A stretch of 64,000 nt of DNA. It comes from JAGQPD01 sp020426865 (GTDB lineage Bacteria; Planctomycetota; Planctomycetia; Pirellulales; Pirellulaceae). The number at the start of each line of letters is the position of its first letter. The stretch's first letter is position 1. Where the stretch lies: assembly GCA_041399065.1 (NCBI GenBank), contig JAWKTN010000012.1, positions 182,728-246,727 of the forward strand. Direction: 5' to 3'. The notes beneath the pieces were generated by a model, which saw only the letters and a list, made by a program, of their open reading frames with translations, was not told the DNA's origin and did not search any database. This document shows positions 17,181 to 25,516 of this stretch, piece after piece. A program made the position numbers and the translations under genes.

Positions 17181-17657
17181 ATGACGAACACCCGCGAAGG
17201 CTCCCGTCCGAAGAAGTTGTTTACGGTCGAGTTGGCGAACAAGACATTACCGTTGGTCCGGCTGATTGCCCGCGACATTGTGCGGTTGACTTCGGAATTG
17301 GATGAACGTCGCGAGCGGTTGGAGCATTTGACGGCGGGGCGTCAGTTGACGAGCGACGACCCGTACACGGAGGAACTGACAGAAGTGCGCCGGCAGCTGG
17401 ATCGCGACGCGGCTCAATTGCAGGAATGTTTCGGCGAGTTACGCAATTTGGGCGTCGAACCGAAGGGGCGTGGCGAAGGGTTAGTCGATTTCCCCGCGAT
17501 GATCGACGGCCGTCTGGCCTACCTATGTTGGAAGCTGGGCGAGCCGGACGTTCGCTACTGGCATGAAGCCGATGCGGAAACCGGCGACCGGCGGTTGTTG
17601 GCTGGTTCGACCGCGTTGCAGGACGCCACGAGTGGAAACGAATCGCTTGGAGCCTGA
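17181..17657 (+). CDS. DUF2203 family protein inside the nuo operon
   Basis: The 158-residue product matches the DUF2203 family: an N-terminal KLFTVELANKTLPLVRLIARDI segment, a long charged helical hairpin (LTSELDERRERLEHL; VRRQLDRDAAQLQECFGEL) and a conserved C-terminal block GLVDFPAMIDGRLAYLCWKL followed by GEPDVRYWHE. No enzymatic activity is established for the family. It sits between nuoI and nuoA with a 23-base gap upstream and a 96-base gap downstream, so it is probably cotranscribed with complex I genes; a role in assembly is only a guess. Confidence 0.8.
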   Translation: MTNTREGSRPKKLFTVELANKTLPLVRLIARDIVRLTSELDERRERLEHLTAGRQLTSDDPYTEELTEVRRQLDRDAAQLQECFGELRNLGVEPKGRGEGLVDFPAMIDGRLAYLCWKLGEPDVRYWHEADAETGDRRLLAGSTALQDATSGNESLGA

Positions 17658-17753
17658 CGGACGGCTAGCCAAACGGAGCGCGACGTTCTAAAATCGGCAC
17701 TTTCCCGTTGATGCCCCATTGGCGTGATGTTCAGATAGAAGGCCGATAATCCG

Positions 17754-18389
17754 ATGGTTTCAGCTCTTGGTGGTTCGGCGGCGCTGGTGGCCTACTTGGC
17801 CCTCTTTGCCGCCGTCGGTTTGCTGTTCGTCTTCATCAATTTGCTGGTAGGCCGCTTTGTTCGTCCGTCCGACCCACATCCGGAAAAGCAGGAGATTTAC
17901 GAGTGCGGTGAGCCGACCATCGGTTCCAGCTTCGTGCAATTCGACCTGCGATTCTACGTGGTAGCGCTGATCTTCATCGTCTTTGACGTCGAAGTTGCCT
18001 TCTTGTTTCCGTGGGCGGCCGTCTTCGGTAAGGCATCACACCTTTCGGACCCAAACTTTCAGGTCGTTGTCGCGGCCGACGCCGACGGTTCTCAACTGAC
18101 ACCTCAGGCGCAAGGTCTGCTCCGAGAACTCGGCATGCGCGACATGAATCCGGTGATCGCGGAGAGTACCTCCCAGGCGGAGCGGTCGGTCCGCGGTGGG
18201 GCGCGGATGCTGCTGAAACTGGCAGCCGTGGAAATGAGCGTCTTTTTCGTGATCTTGTTAATCGCCTTCGCCTACATCTGGCGCGCCGGCGCGTTGGATT
18301 GGGTCCGCGCGTTGGTGCAACAGTCGCGCGAGATTCAGCGACGCGAAAGAATGAGCCGTGCCGCCAACAGCGAATACGTTTCCGCCTAG
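17754..18389 (+). CDS. nuoA: NADH-quinone oxidoreductase subunit A (long form)
   Basis: The 211-residue product has three membrane segments as in NuoA: about 7-33, 65-85 and 160-182. The conserved YECGEPTIGSS loop carries the cysteine of the quinone-site region, and the second helix has FIVFDVEVAFLFPWA. The usual length is about 120-150 residues; here about 65 extra hydrophilic residues (90-150) separate helices 2 and 3, and a charged tail follows helix 3. ATG 17754. The gene is followed directly by nuoC, with no nuoB between them. Confidence 0.93.
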   Translation: MVSALGGSAALVAYLALFAAVGLLFVFINLLVGRFVRPSDPHPEKQEIYECGEPTIGSSFVQFDLRFYVVALIFIVFDVEVAFLFPWAAVFGKASHLSDPNFQVVVAADADGSQLTPQAQGLLRELGMRDMNPVIAESTSQAERSVRGGARMLLKLAAVEMSVFFVILLIAFAYIWRAGALDWVRALVQQSREIQRRERMSRAANSEYVSA

Positions 18390-18471
18390 CCCTGTGGATC
18401 GATCAACGGCGGAATGCCTGGTTTTCAGTCGGTAACGCCCGTGACATTCGTTGAATATGGAGAATGCCCGC

Positions 18472-19002
18472 ATGGCCGGACAATCGTTCCTGGATAAACT
18501 GACGAAACAGTTCGGCGCCAAAATCGTCGGCGCCAACCTCGACGCCCTCGACCCCTGGATCGAGGTCGCAGCCCATGGGATTATCGACGTCTGTAAGTAC
18601 CTGCGGGACGAACCGACGCTGCGGTTCAATATGTGCAATTGCATCACCGCCGTGGACTACTTCGAACCGGATCCGAAGAAGGCCGCCAAGGCTGGTTTTG
18701 ACCCCCATTTGGAGCTCGTGTATCACCTATCCAGTATTGTCCATAAGCATTCAATCGTCGTAAAGGTCAAGCTGCCGCGGTGGCAAGGGGACGTGGAAGG
18801 CGAATTGCCAGAAGTCGCGTCGGTGTCGGGGATTTGGAGTACCGCCGACTGGCACGAACGCGAGGTTTACGACCTGAGCGGCATTCGGTTTCTGGGCCAT
18901 CCTAATTTGCGACGGATACTCTGCCCTGAAGATTGGGTCGGCCACCCGCTTCGCAAGGACTATGAAATGCCGTTGGAGTACCACGGAATTCGCGGGCGTT
19001 AA
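18472..19002 (+). CDS. nuoC: NADH-quinone oxidoreductase subunit C
   Basis: The 176-residue product has the 30-kDa subunit signature: CNCITAVDYF, HLSSIVHKHSIVVKVKL, and the conserved block TADWHEREVYDLSGIRFLGH, then RRILCPEDWVGHPLRKDY. It forms part of the peripheral arm at the NuoC-D interface. ATG 18472 has GGAG 9 bases upstream; ATG 18457 is an alternative. It is a stand-alone NuoC, not a NuoCD fusion, with nuoD 114 bases downstream. Confidence 0.93.
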   Translation: MAGQSFLDKLTKQFGAKIVGANLDALDPWIEVAAHGIIDVCKYLRDEPTLRFNMCNCITAVDYFEPDPKKAAKAGFDPHLELVYHLSSIVHKHSIVVKVKLPRWQGDVEGELPEVASVSGIWSTADWHEREVYDLSGIRFLGHPNLRRILCPEDWVGHPLRKDYEMPLEYHGIRGR

Positions 19003-19057
19003 AGCCGCGACCGGCTGACAGCCCGGACACTCGCACTGGTCCCCATCGCCAGGCACA

Positions 19058-19097
19058 AGACCCATAACTTCGCAAGACCCATAACTTCGCAAGACAA
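19058..19097. repeat. Two copies of an ~18-bp direct repeat between nuoC and nuoD
   Basis: CAAGACCCATAACTTCG occurs twice in tandem and a third partial CAAGAC follows. It lies just upstream of the nuoD ribosome-binding region and looks like a recent local duplication. Confidence 0.6.
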
Positions 19098-19116
19098 TTG
19101 ACAAAGGCTTAACTCG

Positions 19117-20322
19117 ATGTCCACGCAAGTCGATGACCCGCGTATCGTAGAGTTTGACGTACGCACCGATGAAATGCTGGTCAACATGGGACCACAGCAT
19201 CCCAGCACTCACGGTGTGCTGCGGTTGGTGCTCCGCACCGACGGCGAGATCGTGTCGGAAGTGACACCGCATATTGGGTACCTGCACCGGTGTGCCGAGA
19301 AGATTGGTGAGAATCTGACGCCGCGTCAGTGGATCCCCTACACCGATCGAATGGACTACCTCGCCGGGATGAACATGAACCTGGGGTGGGCGCTGTGCGT
19401 TGAAAAGCTGTTGGATCATCAATTGTCCGAGAAGGCCCGGCACTTGCGCGTGCTGATCTGTGAATTGGGGCGAATTGCCAGCCATCTGGTTGGCATGGGC
19501 GCCTACGGCTTGGACCTGGGGACCTTCAGCCCGTTCTTGTATGCCTTCCGGGAACGCGAAAAGATCCTGGATCTGTTTGAAGAGGTGTGCGGAGCGCGCT
19601 TGACGTATAGCTACCTGACTCCAGGCGGCGCGACAGCCGATCTGCCCGCCGGATGGCTCGCCAAATGCGAACAGTTCCTCCAGGAATTGGAGCCAGTGAT
19701 CGATGAATATCACGCCTTGCTGACCACCAATGCCATCTTCATCAAGCGTACCTGCAATATCGGACTGTTGTCGGCGGAAATGGCCATCGACTATGGATGT
19801 ACCGGACCTGTGTTGCGTGGCAGTGGTGTCGACTACGATTTGCGCCGCGATGGCGAAGAACGGTACACGGAAATGTATGACGGCTATGCCTTTGAAGTCA
19901 TCGTGCAAAAGGAGGGCCATTATCCTCGCGACCATGACTACCCCAGCGTACCGCCCGATGCAGTGCTGGGCGATTGTTGGCATCGGTTCTATGTGCGAAT
20001 GCTGGAAGTCATGCAGTCGATTGATCTCGTCCGCCAGGCAATCGACCGTTATTCCGTGGCCAGCGGCGATTGGGGGATTCCCATTAAGTTGAGCACCCGC
20101 CTGCCCAAGGGGGAGGTGTACCTGGAGACGGAAGCTCCGCGCGGGCAAATGGGATTTTATCTGGTCAGTGACGGAACGGCGATTCCGTGGCGAGTTCGCG
20201 CGCGTAGCAGTTCGTTCTGCAATCTCTCGGTGACGCACGAAATCTGCCGCGGCGTCCCGATCGCCGACGTGCCGGCCATTGTGGGTTCGCTGGATATCGT
20301 GATGGGAGAGATCGACCGGTAA
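19117..20322 (+). CDS. nuoD: NADH-quinone oxidoreductase subunit D
   Basis: The 401-residue protein is a full-length 49-kDa subunit. Signatures include NMGPQHPSTHGVLR, the quinone-site histidine and tyrosine region, EVTPHIGYLHR, YTDRMDYLAGMN, GRIASHLVGMG and the C-terminal SSFCNL...ADVPAIVGSLDIVMGEIDR. In the complex it forms the quinone cavity together with NuoB, which is not encoded here. It follows nuoC in the same direction with ATG at 19117. Confidence 0.96.
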   Translation: MSTQVDDPRIVEFDVRTDEMLVNMGPQHPSTHGVLRLVLRTDGEIVSEVTPHIGYLHRCAEKIGENLTPRQWIPYTDRMDYLAGMNMNLGWALCVEKLLDHQLSEKARHLRVLICELGRIASHLVGMGAYGLDLGTFSPFLYAFREREKILDLFEEVCGARLTYSYLTPGGATADLPAGWLAKCEQFLQELEPVIDEYHALLTTNAIFIKRTCNIGLLSAEMAIDYGCTGPVLRGSGVDYDLRRDGEERYTEMYDGYAFEVIVQKEGHYPRDHDYPSVPPDAVLGDCWHRFYVRMLEVMQSIDLVRQAIDRYSVASGDWGIPIKLSTRLPKGEVYLETEAPRGQMGFYLVSDGTAIPWRVRARSSSFCNLSVTHEICRGVPIADVPAIVGSLDIVMGEIDR

Positions 20323-20510
20323 TTCCGGCTGCGTTGGGGGCTGTACTGCTGGGCGACTTTGTGCAATATTTCACGATCTCGCGCGAGGACACCCCTCGAA
20401 GGCCAGCTGATTGGGTACGCGGGAGTAAAAAGAGCGGAAATTCTAGGTGAACGGATAACCGGCGACGCAACGAGTACGCGTCCGCCTTACTTTCAGCGGG
20501 ATCAATCCGG

Positions 20511-21776
20511 GTGGTCGAAGGCATCAATAATTTTCTGGGCTGGGAGCCTGACGCGTGGGTCGGGTTCGTATTGACCGCCCTGATTCAGGTCATGATCTTG
20601 AACGTGGTGCTTGCCGGCGGCGCGCTGGTATTTATCTGGATGGAGCGGAAAATCTCCGGTCGTATCCAAGACCGCCTGGGTCCGACGCGCGTGGGGGGCA
20701 AGTTCGGTTGGCTGCAAACATTGGCTGACGGACTGAAGCTGCTAACCAAGGAAGACATTACTCCCGGCGAGGCCGACCCGTCGCTGTTTAAGCTGGCGCC
20801 GTACATCTCCCTTACCGCCAGCTTTGCCACGTTATTGGCACTTCCGTTCGCCAACGGTTGGGTGGGGCAGGAAGTGAACGTGGCGTTGTTTTTCATCCTT
20901 GCCGTATTGGGCCTGGAGGTGTTCGGCGTCATTTTGGCCGGGTATGCGTCGGGGTCGAAGTGGTCGCTGTTCGGCGGGATGCGTGAAGCGGCACAGGTTG
21001 TCAGTTACGAAGTGCCGGTCGGGCTCTGTGCCGTCATCCCGGTAATGATCTGCGGTACGATGAACCTGGTCACGATCGGGAACATGCAGGCAGGGTTCTT
21101 CACGAATTGGCTGATTTTCCACGATCCGTTTACCTTCGTTGTGTTTTGGGTTTACTTCACCTGTGCGATCGCCAGCGTGAACCGAGCCCCGTTTGACTTG
21201 GCCGAAGCGGAAAGCGAGTTGGTGGCTGGGTTTCATACGGAGTATTCCGGTTTGCGATGGAGCTTGTTCTTTATGGCCGAGTACGGCTCGATGTTTGTCG
21301 TCAGCGGTCTGGCGTCGATCTTGTTTTTCGGCGGTTGGAACGGGCCGATTCCAGTGACACATATCTTGTCGTCGGTCGATGCCAATACCTTGGGCTGGGG
21401 CGACGGTAGTTGGGCCCCGTTCTGGACGTACTTGGCCAATGCGATCGGCTGCATCAATTTTATTCTTAAGGCCGTACTTGGCGTCACCGTCATGATATGG
21501 GTCCGCTGGACGCTGCCACGCTTGCGAATTGATCAAGTCATCACGACATGTTGGAAGTACTGTGTTCCACTGGCAGCGATTTGTTTTGTCGGTGTCATGG
21601 CCTGGCAAGCGTTCCAGATTCCTTCCGGCAACGATCTCCCCCTCCCTTATCAACCCATTCGGGCAGAGGTCCGGGAGACGTGGGCGGAGTCGACTTCCAG
21701 CATTGGCAACGCGGAGCAACCAACTGCGGAACCAGCGGATCAAGTGGCGTCGGTAATTATTGGTGAAGGGGTGTAA
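20511..21776 (+). CDS. nuoH: NADH-quinone oxidoreductase subunit H
   Basis: The 421-residue membrane protein carries the NuoH signatures: WMERKISGRIQDRLGPTRVG, LADGLKLLTKEDI, the acidic loop NRAPFDLAEAESELVAGFHT and GLRWSLFFMAEY, followed by the terminal helices and a WVRWTLPRLRIDQ motif. It has about eight membrane helices and links the quinone cavity to the proton channels. The GTG at 20511 is the likely start, without a strong Shine-Dalgarno sequence. The last 40 residues are a hydrophilic tail longer than in most homologues. nuoJ starts 2 bases after its stop. Confidence 0.95.
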   Translation: MVEGINNFLGWEPDAWVGFVLTALIQVMILNVVLAGGALVFIWMERKISGRIQDRLGPTRVGGKFGWLQTLADGLKLLTKEDITPGEADPSLFKLAPYISLTASFATLLALPFANGWVGQEVNVALFFILAVLGLEVFGVILAGYASGSKWSLFGGMREAAQVVSYEVPVGLCAVIPVMICGTMNLVTIGNMQAGFFTNWLIFHDPFTFVVFWVYFTCAIASVNRAPFDLAEAESELVAGFHTEYSGLRWSLFFMAEYGSMFVVSGLASILFFGGWNGPIPVTHILSSVDANTLGWGDGSWAPFWTYLANAIGCINFILKAVLGVTVMIWVRWTLPRLRIDQVITTCWKYCVPLAAICFVGVMAWQAFQIPSGNDLPLPYQPIRAEVRETWAESTSSIGNAEQPTAEPADQVASVIIGEGV

Positions 21777-21778
21777 CT

Positions 21779-22387
21779 GTGAACCTGTTGGCTGCCGTCA
21801 ATTGGCATTCTGTCCTCTTCATGCTCTTTGCGCTTTTGGCCTGTGTGTTCGCATTGGCTGTTGTGTTTTCGCAAAACGTCGTGCGGATGGCGTTCTATCT
21901 GGTCCTGTCGCTGGCGTCGACTGCAGGATTATTCATGCTGGCCGGTGCCGAATTCGTCGGTGCGATGCAGATCATGATCTACGTTGGCGGCACGCTCGTG
22001 TTGCTGGTCTTCGGCGTGATGCTGACCGCACAGTCCACGTTTGTATCGATGAAGACAAGTGCGCCAGAATGGTTGCTCGCCGCCCTTGTCGGAGGCTCGC
22101 TGCTGTACGTCTTGTTCCTCGCAGCGTTTGGCACGAGCGACTGGACGACGGCTCGAAAGGATCAACAAACCGTAAGCGTCGCGGAATCCAAAGCTGCCGC
22201 TCCCATTGGACTGGGATTGTTGGGAATTCGTGTCGACAGCCTGTCACAGCCGAACGAAACGCTGAAAGCTGGACAATCCGGTTATCTGCTGGCCTTTGAA
22301 ATTGTATCCGTCCACCTGCTGGTCGTATTGATCGGTGCTGCTTACTTAGCACGTACGAAGCGACGGAGACAAGAATGGGAAACCTGA
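21779..22387 (+). CDS. nuoJ: NADH-quinone oxidoreductase subunit J
   Basis: The 202-residue protein has five hydrophobic segments and the NuoJ pi-bulge helix (EFVGAMQIMIYVGGTLVLLV). Starts at GTG 21779, only 2 bases after the nuoH stop, indicating translational coupling. A hydrophilic loop (TTARKDQQTVSVAESKAAAP) precedes the last helix. Part of the membrane arm of complex I. Confidence 0.93.
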   Translation: MNLLAAVNWHSVLFMLFALLACVFALAVVFSQNVVRMAFYLVLSLASTAGLFMLAGAEFVGAMQIMIYVGGTLVLLVFGVMLTAQSTFVSMKTSAPEWLLAALVGGSLLYVLFLAAFGTSDWTTARKDQQTVSVAESKAAAPIGLGLLGIRVDSLSQPNETLKAGQSGYLLAFEIVSVHLLVVLIGAAYLARTKRRRQEWET

Positions 22388-22463
22388 CCCGGACACGACG
22401 GGATTGGCACAACGTTGCTGTTGCACTCGACTTTATACAACTAGCCCAAGTGAAACAAGAATC

Positions 22464-22799
22464 ATGAACCTGTTTGTCGAACCTGTTGGCGTTTCACACT
22501 TCCTGCTAGTCGGGGCGGTGTTGTTCGTAGCAGGCGTGGTCTGCATGGCCACCAAACGCAATGCGTTGGGCGTGTTGATGGGCATCGAGCTCGTGCTTAA
22601 CGGTGCCAATTTGAACTTCATTGCCTTTGGCAGCCCCTACTTCCGCGAAACTTCCCTCGGATTGGACGGACAGTTTATCGCTTTGTTTGTCATCGTTCTG
22701 GCGGCCGCCGAAGCCGCAGTTGCTTTGGCGATCGCCTTGAATTTTTACAATAACCATGCCACGATCGACGTGGACCGCGCCGACGAGTTGAAGGGCTGA
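22464..22799 (+). CDS. nuoK: NADH-quinone oxidoreductase subunit K
   Basis: The 111-residue protein has three membrane helices with the conserved glutamates of the NuoK channel (VLMGIELVLNGANLNFIAF and VLAAAEAAVALAIALNFY). Length is normal for the family (about 100). Its TGA overlaps the ATG of nuoL by one base (TGATG), a coupling arrangement. Confidence 0.95.
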   Translation: MNLFVEPVGVSHFLLVGAVLFVAGVVCMATKRNALGVLMGIELVLNGANLNFIAFGSPYFRETSLGLDGQFIALFVIVLAAAEAAVALAIALNFYNNHATIDVDRADELKG

Positions 22800-25492
22800 T
22801 GGAACTATCTGTCTTAAAATACCTGTTGGGGTTCGCAGTACTCCTGCCACTCTGTTCCTTCTTCTTTATCTTCGTCACCGGACGATGGCTAAAGGAGTTC
22901 GCTGGTTACATCGCCACCGGCGCAATCGTTGGGGCCGGGGTGCTCTCGTTCGCCGGGCTGTTCCTCGTTTGGCTACCGCACCACTGGCCCGCAGCATCTG
23001 GCCATCACGCCACTGCCCACGAAAACCCTGGACACGATGATGCTGGACACGATGATGCTGGACACGATGATGCTGGACACGATGATGCTGGACACGATGA
23101 TGCTGGACACGATGATGCTGGACACGATGATGCTACTGCCGACGCACATGTGGCGGCGAATGGGCATGGGCAGGCGACCGAACCGCCCTATCTTTGCGGC
23201 GACTACTATACCCTTGGTCAATTTGGCAAACTGCGGCTGACGATTGGCTATTATGTCGACGCGCTCACCATGTGCATGTTTTGCATGGTGACGTTGATTG
23301 CCTCGTGTATCCATTTTTACGCCATCGGGTACATGCATGACGAGCTGCATGATGTGACCGATCACGAAGTCCATCTCGCGGATGGGCATCATTTGCATCG
23401 GCCGGGCCGTTTCCCGCGGTTCTTTCAGGCTCTATCACTTTTTTGCTTCAGCATGTTGGGGCTCGTTCTTTCCGGCAATATTGCTCAGACGTTTGTGTTC
23501 TGGGAACTGGTCGGTATTTGTTCGTATTTCCTGATCGGTTTTTATGTTGAACGTCACAGTGCATCGACGGCCGCCAACAAGGCATTCATCGTGAACCGCG
23601 TGGGTGACTTTGGCATGATCATCGGTTTGATGGCCTTATGGAGCAGTCTTGGAACTTTTGCCTTTGGTACCGTTGACGGCAATCCCGGTCTGTTTGAATT
23701 GGTGCGTCCGGGCGAGGACCACAAACTTGTGGTACCCGATGGGATGGTTCGGTTTGCTGCGCGCGAAGAAATCGAGAAACTGGCCGCCGCACTTCCTCCG
23801 GAATCATCGCCCGAAGCACTCGAAGCTGCCGTCGTGGCCAAGCTGCCGGAGTGGCGAGATCCGGAAGTGTCGGGCAAGGCGGGTGGATATGGATATTGGC
23901 TACTGATCGTAGCTGGTGTTGGCATCTTTTGTGGTTGCGTTGGCAAGAGTGCACAGTTTCCGCTGCACGTTTGGTTACCGGATGCGATGGAAGGTCCCAC
24001 GCCGGTTTCGGCATTGGTGCACTCCGCGACGATGGTCGCCGCAGGCGTCTTTTTGGTTGCACGGTTCTATCCGGTATTCGCGCCGGAGGTTTTGTTAGTG
24101 ATTGCCGTGATTGGCTGCATGACATTGTTCATGGCCGCCACGATTGCGATCACGGCTACGGACATTAAACGGGTCCTTGCCTATTCGACCGTCAGCCAAC
24201 TGGGATACATGATGATGGCATTGGGAGTTGGAGCATGGTTGGCCGGCTCGATGCACCTGATCACCCACGCGTTTTTCAAGAGTTTGTTGTTTATGTGTTC
24301 CGGATCGGTGATCCATGCCGTACACACCAACGAGATGCCGCAGATGGGCGGATTGCGTCGCAAAATGCCGTGGACTGCTTACACGATGTTGATCGGGTGT
24401 TTGGCGATTGCCGGAGCGGGGATTCCGTTCTTGATCGGCTTCAGCGGGTATTACTCAAAGGATTCCATTCTTGAACAGGCGATGTTGTTCAAGAGTCAAG
24501 AAGCGAATGCGTTTGTAGGTTCGTTCCTGTTTTATGCGGCCGCGGGTGGAGCGGCGATTACGGCATTCTACATGTTCCGACTGTGGTACATGACGTTCGC
24601 GGGTGAACCTCGCGACCATCACCGTTACGACCACGCCCACGAGTCGCCGCCGATCATGTACGTGCCGCTCGTGGTCTTGTCGATCTTTGCCATTTCCGTG
24701 GCATGGGGGATGAATCCGATCATCGCCAGTGTCCACGACGGTGTCATCGGTGGTGCCATCGCGCTGATCGTGTTCTTGGTACTGCGAATGCGGCAATCCA
24801 AACCTGGGCAAGGGGGATCCAGCAACGTGCCGATCGTCCTGAGTGGCATCGTATTGGCCGTCGGATTGCTGTTCACCGTGGCTCCATCGTTAAGCAGCTT
24901 GACGCTTTCGAATCTCTTGGAGCAAGCGCGCCCTGCCGGAACGTTGGCGGGGGGACAAGGCTCGATCGTCGAGATGGTATGGCCCAACGAACACGACAGC
25001 CATGCGGCCGACATCAAGACGCCGGTTACGTTGCTTGCGTCAGGAACTGCCTTGGCGGGTTTCCTGTTGGCCACCGTGTTTTATGGGTTGCGGCTGCTGG
25101 ATGCCGGCGAAGTCCAGCGAGCGTTTCGGCCGATCCATCGGTTTCTGGTCAACAAATGGTGGTTCGACGAACTCTACGACATTATTTTCGTTCGACCGAC
25201 GCATTGGATCTCCGGCATGATTTCCAGTTTGGATCGCCGATGGATCGATGGTCTGATCGACGGTTTGGCGGCTTTCACGCGATGGTTCTCGTCCACTTGG
25301 GAAGCGATCGCCGATCGCACCATCGTCGATGGTACGGTAAACCGGTTCGCGAGTTGGATGTACGGCACGGGACTGTCTTTGCGCCGTATCCAAACGGGCC
25401 GTTTACGTGAATACGTAATGTTCATCGCCATCGGTACCATCGCCGTATTCGTGATCGCCACATTGTTTTTGAAATACACACTTGCGGGCTAG
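22799..25492 (+). CDS. nuoL: NADH-quinone oxidoreductase subunit L with His/Asp-rich repeat insertion
   Basis: The 897-residue protein is an antiporter-like NuoL. Core signatures are WELVGICSYFLIGFY, FIVNRVGDFGMIIGL, FPLHVWLPDAMEGPTPVSAL, HSATMVAAGVFLVARFYPVF and DIKRVLAYSTVSQLGYMMMA, followed by the C-terminal lateral helix region. Family members are usually about 610-700 residues. The excess comes from a loop after the second helix (residues about 62-125: HHWPAASGHHATAH, seven GHDDA repeats, then ATADAHVAANGHGQ), a second His-rich loop (HDELHDVTDHEVHLADGHHL) and a hydrophilic insertion at about 300-360. It is translationally coupled to nuoK. Confidence 0.94.
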   Translation: MELSVLKYLLGFAVLLPLCSFFFIFVTGRWLKEFAGYIATGAIVGAGVLSFAGLFLVWLPHHWPAASGHHATAHENPGHDDAGHDDAGHDDAGHDDAGHDDAGHDDAGHDDATADAHVAANGHGQATEPPYLCGDYYTLGQFGKLRLTIGYYVDALTMCMFCMVTLIASCIHFYAIGYMHDELHDVTDHEVHLADGHHLHRPGRFPRFFQALSLFCFSMLGLVLSGNIAQTFVFWELVGICSYFLIGFYVERHSASTAANKAFIVNRVGDFGMIIGLMALWSSLGTFAFGTVDGNPGLFELVRPGEDHKLVVPDGMVRFAAREEIEKLAAALPPESSPEALEAAVVAKLPEWRDPEVSGKAGGYGYWLLIVAGVGIFCGCVGKSAQFPLHVWLPDAMEGPTPVSALVHSATMVAAGVFLVARFYPVFAPEVLLVIAVIGCMTLFMAATIAITATDIKRVLAYSTVSQLGYMMMALGVGAWLAGSMHLITHAFFKSLLFMCSGSVIHAVHTNEMPQMGGLRRKMPWTAYTMLIGCLAIAGAGIPFLIGFSGYYSKDSILEQAMLFKSQEANAFVGSFLFYAAAGGAAITAFYMFRLWYMTFAGEPRDHHRYDHAHESPPIMYVPLVVLSIFAISVAWGMNPIIASVHDGVIGGAIALIVFLVLRMRQSKPGQGGSSNVPIVLSGIVLAVGLLFTVAPSLSSLTLSNLLEQARPAGTLAGGQGSIVEMVWPNEHDSHAADIKTPVTLLASGTALAGFLLATVFYGLRLLDAGEVQRAFRPIHRFLVNKWWFDELYDIIFVRPTHWISGMISSLDRRWIDGLIDGLAAFTRWFSSTWEAIADRTIVDGTVNRFASWMYGTGLSLRRIQTGRLREYVMFIAIGTIAVFVIATLFLKYTLAG
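23030..23134 (+). repeat. Seven perfect 15-bp tandem repeats inside nuoL
   Basis: GGACACGATGATGCT is repeated seven times without a mismatch, coding for (GHDDA)7. The 15-bp period keeps the reading frame on gain or loss of units. Confidence 0.97.
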
Positions 25493-25516
25493 TAGGGTAT
25501 CGAGGATCCGTAACCG

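Noticed and set aside
18390..18471. A hidden nuoB between nuoA and nuoC
   Set aside because: The gap is only about 80 bases, and no Cys-rich NuoB motif occurs in any frame.
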